From assembly GCA_963281155.1 (NCBI GenBank), contig CAUJLY010000003.1:5394001-5458000 (forward strand): a DNA stretch of 64,000 nucleotides. Direction: 5' to 3'. This document shows positions 42,601 to 51,920 of the stretch, piece by piece (position 1 is the stretch's first letter; the number at the start of each line of letters is the position of its first letter). This stretch comes from Rhabditophanes sp. KR3021. Its lineage: Eukaryota; Nematoda; Chromadorea; Rhabditida; Alloionematidae. The translations under genes were made by a program, and so were the position numbers. The notes below the pieces were generated by a model. The model was given only the letters and a program-made list of their open reading frames with translations, ran no database searches and was not told the DNA's origin.

Positions 42601-45398
42601 ATGACTGCTGAAGAACCTGAGATTCCCCTTCATACTTGCTTATTCTCCTTCGATGAACCGTATGAAAGTGAGACTATCGTTGCCGACTTGGAGTTCATGA
42701 ACAGAATCTTTACAGAAAGAGCAATGTCAATTGATCTCGAGTGGTAAGCTTTTTTGATGATTTTGGCGCTTAATAGCATACATTTAGGCAACTCGAATTT
42801 TACATACAATTGCCTCAACAATGGAAAGATAGTCCAGTTGTAGCTAAGGCTTGCTTCCAATACACTAATCTTGACAATCGTGTCCTCCAAGAAAAAGTTG
42901 CGTTTGCTCAACTTTTGATTGGCAACAGACAGTACTTTAGGGCTTCAGACATTTTGAGTAAATATCTGAGTTTAAACGACCCTATTGTAACGTATCTACA
43001 TTATTATGCTCGCTTCCTTGCCGCTGAGCAAGTATCAGCCGAAGCAGACACAAATAAAGTTACTGGTAAAAGAACTTTCCAAAGTGCAGATTTCAATAGG
43101 ATGAAGAGAGAACTTGAAACATTTTATGATGATGACAAGAAAGAGTGTGATGTTTACCTGTTGTACATGTTAGCAGTTGCTTGTTACCGCATGAATTTCA
43201 AGGAAGATGCGGTCACTTACCTGAAGCAAGTTATTCAGAGAGAACATCGTTTTTGGCCGGCTTACAAACTTTTGGCTATAAGTGTTAAGAGTCTACAAGA
43301 ATTAAAAGATGTTATTTTAACTGTTAGGGACCATAGTCATTGGCTTTTCCATTTATTTGTTGCCGAATCCTGCTTGCACCTTCATCAATATCCAATTGCG
43401 GCTGAAATTTACACTAAAATCAAGCATCTAGGATTAAATGGTAGTGACTATATTGATTCAAATCTTGCTGTCACTCTTACCAAAAGGCAATCACATATCT
43501 CTGCAACTCAAGTTTTCGGAGCAATTCTCGCAAAAGACAAGCACAGAATCCAAAATATGGAGCATTATGCGGATGCCTTATACATCAGAAAAGAAAAAGC
43601 AAAGTTATTCAGTCTAGCCGAGCAATTTAATTCAACTCACAAATTTCATTACGTCACTTGTCTGATTTTGGCCAATTATTATTCGTTGTGTGGGGAACAT
43701 GTGAAATCTATTAACTTTTTGCATCGTGCCACAAGACTCAACCCACATGATTCTCATATTTGGATTCTTTTAGGTAAACTGACTGCCCTTAACTAATATT
43801 AATATTTATTTTAATTTTAGGTAAGTAGAGAATAGTCAAAACATTCATACATAAAAATAGCAGTTAATGATTATTAAACCGTTTATTAAAAGGGGCAAAA
43901 AATATTAAATTAGACATAGTATTATGGAGAACTACGTTTGAAACAAAAGTAGATTTTGCTTAGAACAATCTCTGAAATTCTTTTGACAGTTCCCGGATGC
44001 TTCTTAAACATAACATCATTAGATTGACCGGATGCATCGATGTTGATCAAAACACTTTGAAGATCCATTGTAATAGCGTATTCAAGTCCTAAAGCTTTAT
44101 TTCCAGTCAGCTCGTCACAATAAAAAGACACAAGTTGTCTCTTATTACCCAAAATATCCCTAATTCGTGTATCTTTGCTATTTAAGGGGATGAATCTCCT
44201 AATGTAATGTGAGCAAAAAGTCTTGTTCTTGGATTGCCTAATATTCCATTTTTAAATTCATCAAACAATAATGATTAGCATCCATACCAGCAGGCAAATC
44301 AACCAGGACATAGATAGACTGTTTTCCATTGGCAGTTTTACGAGTCTGAGCCTTCTTCAATTCACCCACCACCTTTTCCCACAATTTCTTATTAACGGGG
44401 CACTTGCATCAACGTTAATGATTTTGCTAGGCCATTTTTGATTTCTGCTACTTGCTAATTGTCACTTCATAATCAAGATATTAATTTAAATGAGATATAA
44501 AACACCTTTATAAATGAACCAAATTTGAATGTTAAACAAAATAATTTGCCAATCATTGTCTTTCTAAAACGTAATTAGGCTCAAATTTTAAATTGTTGAA
44601 TATGATTTCTTAATATTAATCAACGATTCTATAGGTCATGAATTGATGGAACAAAGAAACCATCAAACAGCTTTGGAAATTTACAGAAAAGCTATTGACT
44701 TGGATCCAAATAATTACAGGACTTGGTATTCTCTCGGACAGTTGTATGACATCATGCGAATGTTCGAAAGTGCTCTTTATCACTACAAGAATGCTCACCG
44801 ACTCAACAACAATGATTCTCGAGTGTTGGTCGGAATGGGTTGTTCACTTGAAAGACTAGGCTACAAGGATGAAGCTGAAGCATGTTTCATCAAAGCTTAT
44901 CAACTTGGAGATTGCGAAGGAACCTCTTTAATTTATCTGGCTAAATTATTTGCCGGAATGGACAGAAAAAGTGATGCAGCAGATGTTTACAAAAAGTATT
45001 TGGACACTTTCCAGGAGAGTTTGGTTGCTGACACTAATCACCACATCAGTGCAATCTCTTATCTTAGTGAATACTTCTTTGAGATCGGAAGTTATGTGGA
45101 ATGTAAACATTATGTTGATTTGTGCATGAATAACGCCGCTACTAGAGATAATGCTATCGCAATGGTTAGGAGATTGACAATTGCAACGAATCCTCCCGTA
45201 CCAGAACCTGTGGAGGAGATGGATGATGTATTTGCTCAGATGGATGGCTCCGACGGGGAACAAGATTCAAATGACACTTCTTCAACGGATCATCATGACG
45301 GGGATGCTATGGAACAAAACTCAAGTAGCAGCGATGGAGAAGATGGGAACGAGAGTAGTAACGAAGATGAAGCAGGAGGAGAGGGAGAAGAAACTTAG
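42601..45398 (+). CDS. cdc-23: Anaphase-promoting complex subunit 8 (CDC23), TPR protein
   Basis: Three exons, 42601..42743, 42788..43773 and 44635..45398, giving 630 aa. CDC23/APC8 is a TPR scaffold of the APC/C ubiquitin ligase that drives anaphase and mitotic exit. The N-terminal helical part carries WKDSPVVAKACFQYTNLDNR. Tandem TPRs follow; the most diagnostic are at the exon 2/3 junction and after: NPHDSHIWILLGHELMEQRN, ALEIYRKAIDLDPNNYRTWY SLGQLYDIM, ALYHYKNAHRLNNNDSRVLV GMG. The C-terminal about 60 residues are a very acidic Asp/Glu/Ser tail. Exon 3 begins at GHE, the same point where other CDC23 proteins read LGHEYME. Intron 2 is 861 bp and holds an antisense relic. CDC16 and CDC27 are less likely given the GHE-LM signature. 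Confidence 0.93.
43922..44460 (-). pseudogene. Decayed gene antisense in CDC23 intron 2
   Basis: Minus-strand coding pieces: WPSKIINVDASAPLIR; KLWEKVVGELKKAQTRKTAN GKQSIYVLVDLPAGMDANHY C; then DEFKNGILGNPRTRLFAHIT LGDSSP; then IRDILGNKRQLVSFYCDELT GNKALGLEYAITMDLQSVLI NIDASGQSNDVMFKKHPGTV KRISEIVLSKIYFCFK to a stop at 43922. At least three frame changes. No family recognised. The motif IINVDAS near the start and LINIDASGQS near the end look like two related beta-strand/loop units, so the protein may have had an internal repeat. Confidence 0.5.
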
Positions 45399-45583
45399 AG
45401 TTGACATTATTTTGGATTGGTACCACACAATTACATCATTCATTTTCGTATTTAAATAAATTTTTTAACCATTTGTCTTTATTTGCATATTGTCAGTATT
45501 ATATTTGGAACTTAAATGTTACGTTAATTTTAGTTGTCGAGACCATAATAAATAACACATCGCCTTCTTTTAATTTTTGTGGA

Positions 45584-46222
45584 ATGAGTGCCTTGGATAA
45601 CCATTTTGCACGTCCCTTTGACGACCTCTCCAAAGATGTCATTCTTATTGCCGATGATTTAAGAAACGCCGTCCCAATCAACTCTGAAACCCTTGCCAAC
45701 TGCTGGTTAAACTTATTCGATGGAGACTATCATCTCGAGATTCGAAAGCATGGAACCTATGAAAGACTATTCATAACAACAGACATGGAATTTAAGTATT
45801 TAAAGATTATTGTTGGGACGATGGAAGATAAAGAATTTATGCTAAAGTGTTCAGGGGATGCTGTTGAGTTAGCTGTGATTGCCGCACGATTTGATTTGAA
45901 ATGGTAAGCTTTCATGATTAACAATTCGGCATTTAAATTTCATCTTTTAGTTTGGTTTCAAATATTATCTCCTATTCAATTACTAACTTTTGCTCAGTAG
46001 AAAAAGATTTGTTAATTTGGGTATATAGACTATGTAAAGTACATGAGCATCAGGCTCTTAGTAAGTCCTATTAGTGCCCATAAGTTGGTAGTTGTGGAGA
46101 ATATTGAAAGTGGAAGATTTGCTAATGCCTTGTCAATGATGAATAAATATGCCAATTTCAATGTTGTGGCTGACAATTCTATAATACAATCTTCAACTCG
46201 TTCTGATTACATGAATTTATGA
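45584..46222 (+). pseudogene. BTB/POZ-like gene with a frameshift
   Basis: Exon 45584..45903 (MSALDNHFARPFDDLSKDVI LIADDLRNAVPINS...) splices cleanly over a 47 bp intron to 45951. The joined protein has DMEFKYLKIIVGTMEDKEFM and then VELAVIAARFDLKWCLVSNI ISYSITNFCSVEKDLLIWVY, which fits the C-terminal part of a BTB fold followed by BACK-like helices. After HEHQAL at about 46059 the frame ends quickly, while a +1 shift continues SPISAHKLVVVENIESGRFA NALSMMNKYANFNVV to a stop at 46222. A strong donor (gtaagt) lies exactly at the break, so an alternative exon structure is possible, but no good acceptor was found. Called a probable pseudogene. It begins 185 bp after the CDC23 stop on the same strand. 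Confidence 0.5.
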
Positions 46223-46429
46223 TTGTCTTTTTATTATTATTTTGTTTAGTGATTAACTAACAACATTTGCTTAAGGTGTTTAAAATCAGGTGTGTACTTA
46301 ATTATTTTTTGTATAATTATTGTCTTTCTGAAACGGGGTAACTAAATAAATGTTCAGTTGTACTGTTGTTTTATTAATTGCAAATATTTTACACCGAGTA
46401 ATGAGTTATGGTTAAATATTAAGAACATA

Positions 46430-46832
46430 TTCTCAAGTAAGGTTCATCTTGTAGAGTAATTAAAGCATTTCAACGGGTGCTTCGAAAAGCAGATATTTCC
46501 TATATTGAAGAGCTGAAAAGAAAGTGTTCAGATGCATACTGTTCAACCACGGCATCAAAATCTTTAACGCCAAGACAAAGGAATATGTGTCAAGCAAGAT
46601 TTGGATGGAAAAGCTAAATACTGAAACAGTTATCAAGCTTATTGAGGAGCAAAAGAAAGCTTTAAGGAGCAAAATTAGAGCAATGCCAAATGAACGACCT
46701 TCAAAAAACGTTCCGGAGTGGATTCCATTAAAGAAAATAATTGTCGGCCGTCCTCCTAAACGAATGTGTGATTCAGCTATTAAACCAAAAGAGATGAATG
46801 CCGCTCAGGAGAAGCGTTATATTAAGGAATAA
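46430..46832 (+). pseudogene. Basic coiled-coil-like coding relic
   Basis: RVIKAFQRVLRKADISYIEE LKRKCSDAY runs to about 46535, after which a different frame reads IKIFNAKTKEYVSSKIWMEK LNTETVIKLIEEQKKALRSK IRAMPNERPSKNVPEWIPLK KIIVGRPPKRMCDSAIKPKE and stops at 46832. Coding-like, Lys/Arg-rich. It could be the 3' part of the preceding BTB-like gene or a separate relic; no family recognised. Confidence 0.35.
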
Positions 46833-47175
46833 ATAAATGAAAGTAAACATGATGAGTATATATCAGGACTACGCGAAGATACGACTGACTTATTTAATTT
46901 AAATGTTATTTATGTAAAATTTGATTTATATATTTTAATTTCATTCCCTATCTCACGATAGAAGGTTATTTGTGAGAAGATAGTCTATAAAATAAAGATA
47001 AAAATATACACTTTTAAAAGCATGTTAAAGACGGGACAAAGAGATATCAAAAATAATCCAATCAGTTTGCACCTAAGATACAGGTTTGTGTTGTAAAAAC
47101 TATTGTCGATAAAATTTATTAAAACTTAAATCATAAAATAACATATTAAAAACATAACAACAACACAACAGCATT
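46833..47175. other. Convergent intergenic spacer
   Basis: Contains AATAAA-type signals and no exon. It lies between plus-strand relics and the 3' end of the minus-strand DDX52 gene. Confidence 0.35.
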
Positions 47176-48799
47176 CTACTTCTTTTTAGTCAAAACTTTC
47201 TTGACTTTCTTCCATTTGTCTACACTACCAATATCTTTGCGGCGAGGAGCGATTTTCTTCAAATCTTTTCGAGCTTTTCTTGATGGTTTCTTGAGAGTCA
47301 AAGTATATTCAGGAACATGATATCCAGCTTGATGAATGACCGTTGCAATTGGGCGAATCCGAGCAATATCGTCTTCAGTGAAATAAGTGATCGCTTTACC
47401 ACTTTTGCCTGCTCTCCCTGTTCTACCAACTCTGTGAATATAGTTTATGATGGAAACCGGCAAATCATAGTTGATCACGAGATTGATTCCCTCCACATCC
47501 AAACCACGGCCCAACATTTCAGTGCATATGAGCATTGATATTGCCCCCTTCTTGAATTTGTCCAAGATAGTTTCCTTTTCATTGTCAGGAACATCAGAAG
47601 TAATTAGAGAGATAGTAATTTCCTTGAAAGAGCTCTTTAATTCAATACACAACTGTCCAGCTCTGTCCTTACTTTGCACAAACACAATCGCAGGTCCATT
47701 GAAACCACCCCTGAGCATACTTTTCATGGTACTAATTTTGCCTTGTTCAGTTCCAGCAAAAACAAGCTCCTGCTTTACATTAATGTTAGAGGTATTCCTA
47801 CAACCAATACAAACAGTGATCACGTCAGTCAGGTTTTCTTTACACCATGTTTCCACGCAACCACTAAATGTTGCGGAGAAGAATCCATGTTTGACAGAGT
47901 GAGCATCGCATAGTTTGTAGATTTCCGCCAGTTGAGACCTGAAATCACGATCGCCCTCAGTAGTTTCAAAAAGGCGATCGCTTTCATCAACTATCAACCA
48001 CTCTAATTCCGATAAAATTTCGTTTTCATAATTTTTCATGGCGTAGATGAATCTGTTCGGTGTAGTAATCAAGACATCTGTACCCTCCTCAATTTTGTCG
48101 TCCTCAAGAAGTTGCAATTTGATGCCAAGATTTGCCGTGAACTTGACAAAGTTTGAATAAGTCTGCTTAGCCAATATTCTGGTAGGCTCCAAGATTATTG
48201 CGACTAGCTTGTTGTTTTTACCCTCTTTCTTCTTCAAAACAGCCATCATAACAGGAATGACAAAAGCTAATGTCTTGCCAGAGCCAGTAGGAGCACTAGC
48301 TAAGATTTCACGACCAGCCAACATAACAGAGATAGACTGCATTTGAATGGGTGAGGGTTCTTCAATTTTTGCATCTTTTAAGGTCTTCAAGAATTGCTCA
48401 GGCAAGTCAAGATCCGAGAAGTCAATGAACGGGTCAGGAATATCGGTGCCCCAGGTGTACATCCGGTTCGCCTTCCGCAGATTCGTTACTTTGTCATCTT
48501 CTACGGTTTCTTTAGCACTTACTTTTGTGCGAACGACAGCTTTGTTACCAGAGTTGGAGAATAACAAGGGTTCTAAAGAAAATTAATTAAATTTTACTAA
48601 ATTGCTTTGTTAACTTACCATTTGAGTCAGAATCGCTAGCATGATCCTCCATTTTCGGTTTCTTGGCGTCCCCATCTTCAGGAATAATTCTCATTCTAAG
48701 TTCAGAAACAACTTTGGCTTCCTTAACATTGTGGTGGCTACGTTTAACACCAAATGTCAAACTTTTTAAAATATCGCTAGCACTACGTTTCGTCTCCAT
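47176..48799 (-). CDS. ddx-52: DEAD-box RNA helicase DDX52/Rok1
   Basis: Spliced from complement(47176..48572, 48619..48799), 46 bp intron, 525 aa. ROK1/DDX52 unwinds RNA during 18S rRNA processing in the nucleolus. Start taken at ATG 48799 (METKRSASDILKSLTFGV); a frame extension to 48829 begins with TTG. Motifs: a Q region with EPSPIQMQSISVMLAGREIL, motif I ASAPTGSGKT, Ia PTRILAKQTY, Ib TPNRF, motif II as DESD rather than DEAD (VDESDRLFE, a family trait), III SATF, and VI HRVGRTGRAGKSGKAITYF. A Lys/Arg-rich tail ends the protein. It is third in a minus-strand tandem set after PSMB3 and sideroflexin; only 150 bp separate its start codon from the sideroflexin stop. Confidence 0.94.
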
Positions 48800-48949
48800 T
48801 TCGGCAGTTAAGAGATTAATAATAGCCAAATTTTAAATTAATCGCTTTGACATTGGTAATATATGTGTATTTTAAACGTGTCAAGACACAACATTTTCAA
48901 ACAGACACATAAATAACAAATTTATTACTACCAAAAAACGACAAAATAA

Positions 48950-49972
48950 TTACAAGCCCTTATTGTAATAAACAACAGGCGACGTGTAAGATAATGTGGC
49001 CAATTTTCCTTGAAGCGCCGGTTCCAATGAAGTTACATTGATACTAGCTTTTTGAGGAAAGATACTGCATCCAACTGGAGCAGACACACACAAGATAAGG
49101 CCAGTCAACAAACATTGGAAGGGAGCTGAGATCCAGGTATTATTTCTGTACAATTTCGTTTTTGACAAATATTCCATCAGAACAGGACTAGCGATCATGT
49201 AAGGAGCAGCGATCAAGATTCTACTTAGACAAACAGTTGCGATTGCTGAAGTAGCGGCAATTGACGATTTTCCCAGGATTTTGTCATTTTCATCTTTGAC
49301 GGCAATTCCTTCAAATATTTCTTGTTGACGTATGATTGGAATGTTTATAGACATGGCAATAGAGGAAGCTAACAAAGGGACGAAGCGATTGACCAGAGGA
49401 GGTACACTCATTTTGGCAACAAGAGCATTGAGAGTTAAGGCGGTGGTGACACCAGCAGTTGTGGCACATCCGAAAGCAGTCATTAGACGTTGATTGTCCC
49501 CACTTCCAGTTTTCCCTGATCGGTTACAATAGTTGAGAAGGGCCCCGTGCCCTTGATTAGTCCAGTGCCACAAGAAAACAGCATAAGGGTTCTTGTAAAA
49601 TGTTAGCATGGCACCTTTGATTAAAGCGTTACAAGGAGATTGGGCGCTCATTCTTCCTAATACGAAAGCTTTCTCCCCAGTTTCTGGATGGAAAGCTGAA
49701 TCGTAGTGAGCTTTGCGTGTCCATAATTCATCGGCAGTCATCTTTGTGTCTACAATGCCCTTCTTGTAGTTGGTGATTGTCTTCCTACACTCATCCAAGT
49801 ATTCATTTGAAAAGAATAAATAGGTAGGATTGATAGTCCCGAAAGAATGTTTGGCACGACCTATGAAAGTAGAGGGGTCGTATCGTGAGCCAGAAAGATC
49901 AATTTTGTCAGTAATAGTACTTATTTTGAGTTTGCCGTTGTCGTCAGAGGAGAAAAACTGTTGATAGAGCAT
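48950..49972 (-). CDS. Sideroflexin (SFXN1/3-like mitochondrial serine transporter)
   Basis: Single-exon, 340 aa. Sideroflexins are inner-mitochondrial-membrane carriers; SFXN1/3 import serine for one-carbon metabolism. Diagnostic blocks: SRYDPSTFIGRAKHSFGTIN, AHYDSAFHPETGEKAFVLGR MSAQSPCNALIKGAMLTFYK, WHWTNQGHGALLNYCNRSGK (the family's NYTNRSG position), FVPLLASSIAMSINIPIIRQ QEIFEGI, and the C-terminal FPQKASINVTSLEPALQGKL ending with YYNKGL. About five TM helices. Length and C terminus match SFXN1/3. The start is ATG 49972, at the first family-conserved residues. It lies 285 bp after PSMB3 on the same strand. Confidence 0.95.
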   Translation of the reverse strand: MLYQQFFSSDDNGKLKISTITDKIDLSGSRYDPSTFIGRAKHSFGTINPTYLFFSNEYLDECRKTITNYKKGIVDTKMTADELWTRKAHYDSAFHPETGEKAFVLGRMSAQSPCNALIKGAMLTFYKNPYAVFLWHWTNQGHGALLNYCNRSGKTGSGDNQRLMTAFGCATTAGVTTALTLNALVAKMSVPPLVNRFVPLLASSIAMSINIPIIRQQEIFEGIAVKDENDKILGKSSIAATSAIATVCLSRILIAAPYMIASPVLMEYLSKTKLYRNNTWISAPFQCLLTGLILCVSAPVGCSIFPQKASINVTSLEPALQGKLATLSYTSPVVYYNKGL

Positions 49973-50257
49973 AGTTGTCGGTTGGTTAGAAGTTGGTTGA
50001 AGCGGTTGGTTAGAATTAGATTATCAGACAGAATCTCTTCTATTATCATTAATTGGAAGGACAATTTGAAAAGCAAATTACATCACCGATTCAAATTTTA
50101 AAACACTATGAAATATGCATTTTGATTCATTTTAAATAATTTAAAAACGCGTAAATATACAGAATAGTAATTTATTTTCATTATTTAAAAAACATCATAG
50201 TATAAATGTTCCGGGATATTTGTGTTCACATAATAAATAAAAGTTAATATGAAGAGA

Positions 50258-50919
50258 TTAATCCATACGGGCTTTGATGGTCTTCATAACAACCTTATCT
50301 TTAGTGATTGTATAGATAACGGCTCCCCACCCAGAAGCGGCATCACGTTCAAGCCCAGATAGAAGAGATTGGGCGGTAGCTTCGAACAGCTCATCTGAAT
50401 TCATGTTTTCTTTCCAGAAACCTTCGCAGACTCCGAGAAGATATTCAGATCCGGTTCCTACACAGACGAAGTCCTTTGGTTCAGCCATGCAGCCAATGAC
50501 GTCCATTGACACAATAAATGGCTTGTTGGTGTTTGGATCCAAACCAGCAACCAGTGGCTCGGTGAAATAAGAGCCAAAACGCTTTTGATACATAAGATTG
50601 GAAATAATATTTGCAATTACTTGTGGTTTCATGGTACGTCCTTCTCTGAGCTCGTAAAGAGACTTTGTGAACTCGATTTTGTCGAGTAGGGTCTTGGCAT
50701 CTGAGGCAAATCCTCCCATTCCAACGTAGACTTTGTCAGCGACTTTATGGACCTTAAATAAGAATATTATATGTGCTATACTTTTGTTTTAATTACCTTC
50801 TTGTAGTCAGTTCCAATAGTAGCCATTTGTTCTCCATAACGCAAGTCACTAGCAATGCAAACGCAACCGTCTCCTGCCATGGCAAGGACAGTTCCTCCGT
50901 TATAGCTCATAATACCCAT
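50258..50919 (-). CDS. pbs-3: 20S proteasome subunit beta type-3 (PSMB3)
   Basis: Spliced from complement(50258..50752, 50797..50919), 44 bp intron, 205 aa, equal to the usual beta-3 length. Non-catalytic beta subunit of the 20S core. Exon 1: MGIMSYNGGTVLAMAGDGCV CIASDLRYGEQMATIGTDYK K; exon 2: VHKVADKVYVGMGGFASDAK, YELREGRTMKPQVIANIISN, LVAGLDPNTNKPFIVSMDVI GC, and GTGSEYLLGVCEGFWKENM. Beta-3 has no processed propeptide Thr, and the N terminus (SIMSYNGG in other animals) is here GIMSYNGG. It is divergent from POMP, whose product assembles this particle. Confidence 0.96.
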
Positions 50920-51441
50920 GATTATAGATGTATTTGATTCAAGATTGGTCTAAACAACAGAAGTGAAATAAACGATGACAATTTTTGAAAACTCTCCAAC
51001 CAACTATCCCTGCAAGACATTTTTGGGAGTCGACTGACACACATCAGTTATAAATAGTAAATACTCGTGGTAAAAACAAGAATCTGATAAAAAATATTAA
51101 TTACAAGCAATAAATAGAAGTTAACAAAAACATTATTAAAAGTGACGTCATATTGTCACCTACCCTTACTTTTTACCCTAAAAACAATGATCCGCGCAAG
51201 GAATGATGTCAAAAATAGTGTATTTTGGTAAATGTTGAACGGTTGTGCAACAAGACTAATTATTACTCTGAGCATAATGTTGATAAATTATAATATATAG
51301 TCTCAATTGGTGCAAAAAAACAAAATATCTATAGCATCACTTATTCCTACCACGAAAGGCCATTAGTCGGATTGGAGACATACTCTGCTGTATTCAAATC
51401 ATCATCACTTTCTGACAAAGTTGTTTAGAGCCTCCATAAAG
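50920..51441. promoter_or_regulatory. Shared divergent promoter region of PSMB3 and POMP
   Basis: 522 bp between two start codons pointing away from each other. It holds a perfect TGACGTCA at 51143-51150 and, near 51204, ATGATGTCA, which resembles the RTCAT core used by SKN-1/Nrf-type factors that control proteasome genes in nematodes. An acceptor-like ttgtttag ends at 51428 just before the POMP start codon. Factor binding is inference. Confidence 0.55.
51143..51150. promoter_or_regulatory. Perfect TGACGTCA palindrome in the proteasome divergent promoter
   Basis: CRE/ATF consensus, 224 bp from the PSMB3 start codon and 292 bp from the POMP start codon. Confidence 0.45.
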
Positions 51442-51920
51442 ATGTCGAATTCTATTACAAAGCTTGCTATTCGCCACGGAGATTTGTTGAAATCAGCCGA
51501 AGATGCTCCTTCCACTCTTCCAAACGCTGTTCACGACGAACTCCATCAAAAATACAACAGTGTCATCAGTGCTGCTCGCAATCCACATATCGAGCAACCA
51601 AATAATGCTGTTTCAATGCCTTCCCATGAACTTCTTGCTAAGCATTCAAACATGACGATGACTGTTGAAAATATGTACAACGAACGCAAAGCTGTTATGG
51701 GATCTGCTTTTGCTTCACATTTTCTTAAGTAAGTATGCACTTTTGTTAAATGAATCTAATTATTTTACTTTTCAGTGAAATCAACGCTGCCAGCAAGATA
51801 AACCGTGGTCCAGAAGGCTTCTCAAACTCTTCCCGCCTTCATCTCGAAGTTCTCCTAGGAGTTGATGAAACCATAGACTTCTGTGATTACCTCAACTATG
51901 ATTACGACTATCGCGGTTAA
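51442..51920 (+). CDS. Proteasome maturation protein POMP/UMP1
   Basis: Spliced from 51442..51728 and 51776..51920 (47 bp intron), 143 aa against about 141 in other animals. POMP/UMP1 is the chaperone that guides 20S half-proteasome assembly and is degraded as the first substrate. Seen: MSNSITKLAIRHGDLLKSAE, then PNAVHDELHQKYNSVISAAR NPHIEQ, an NMTMTVENMYNERKAVMGSA helix, and the C-terminal signature NSSRLHLEVLLGVDETIDFC DYLN, matching the SSxLxLDVLxGxDETIxFEDxLN of the family. A ttgtttag acceptor ends 14 bases before the ATG, a candidate trans-splice site. The family C-terminal extension is shortened (ends YDYDYRG). Confidence 0.93.

Noticed and set aside
48800..48829. Ten-codon N-terminal extension of DDX52
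   Set aside because: It starts with TTG; the first ATG at 48799 gives the normal protein.
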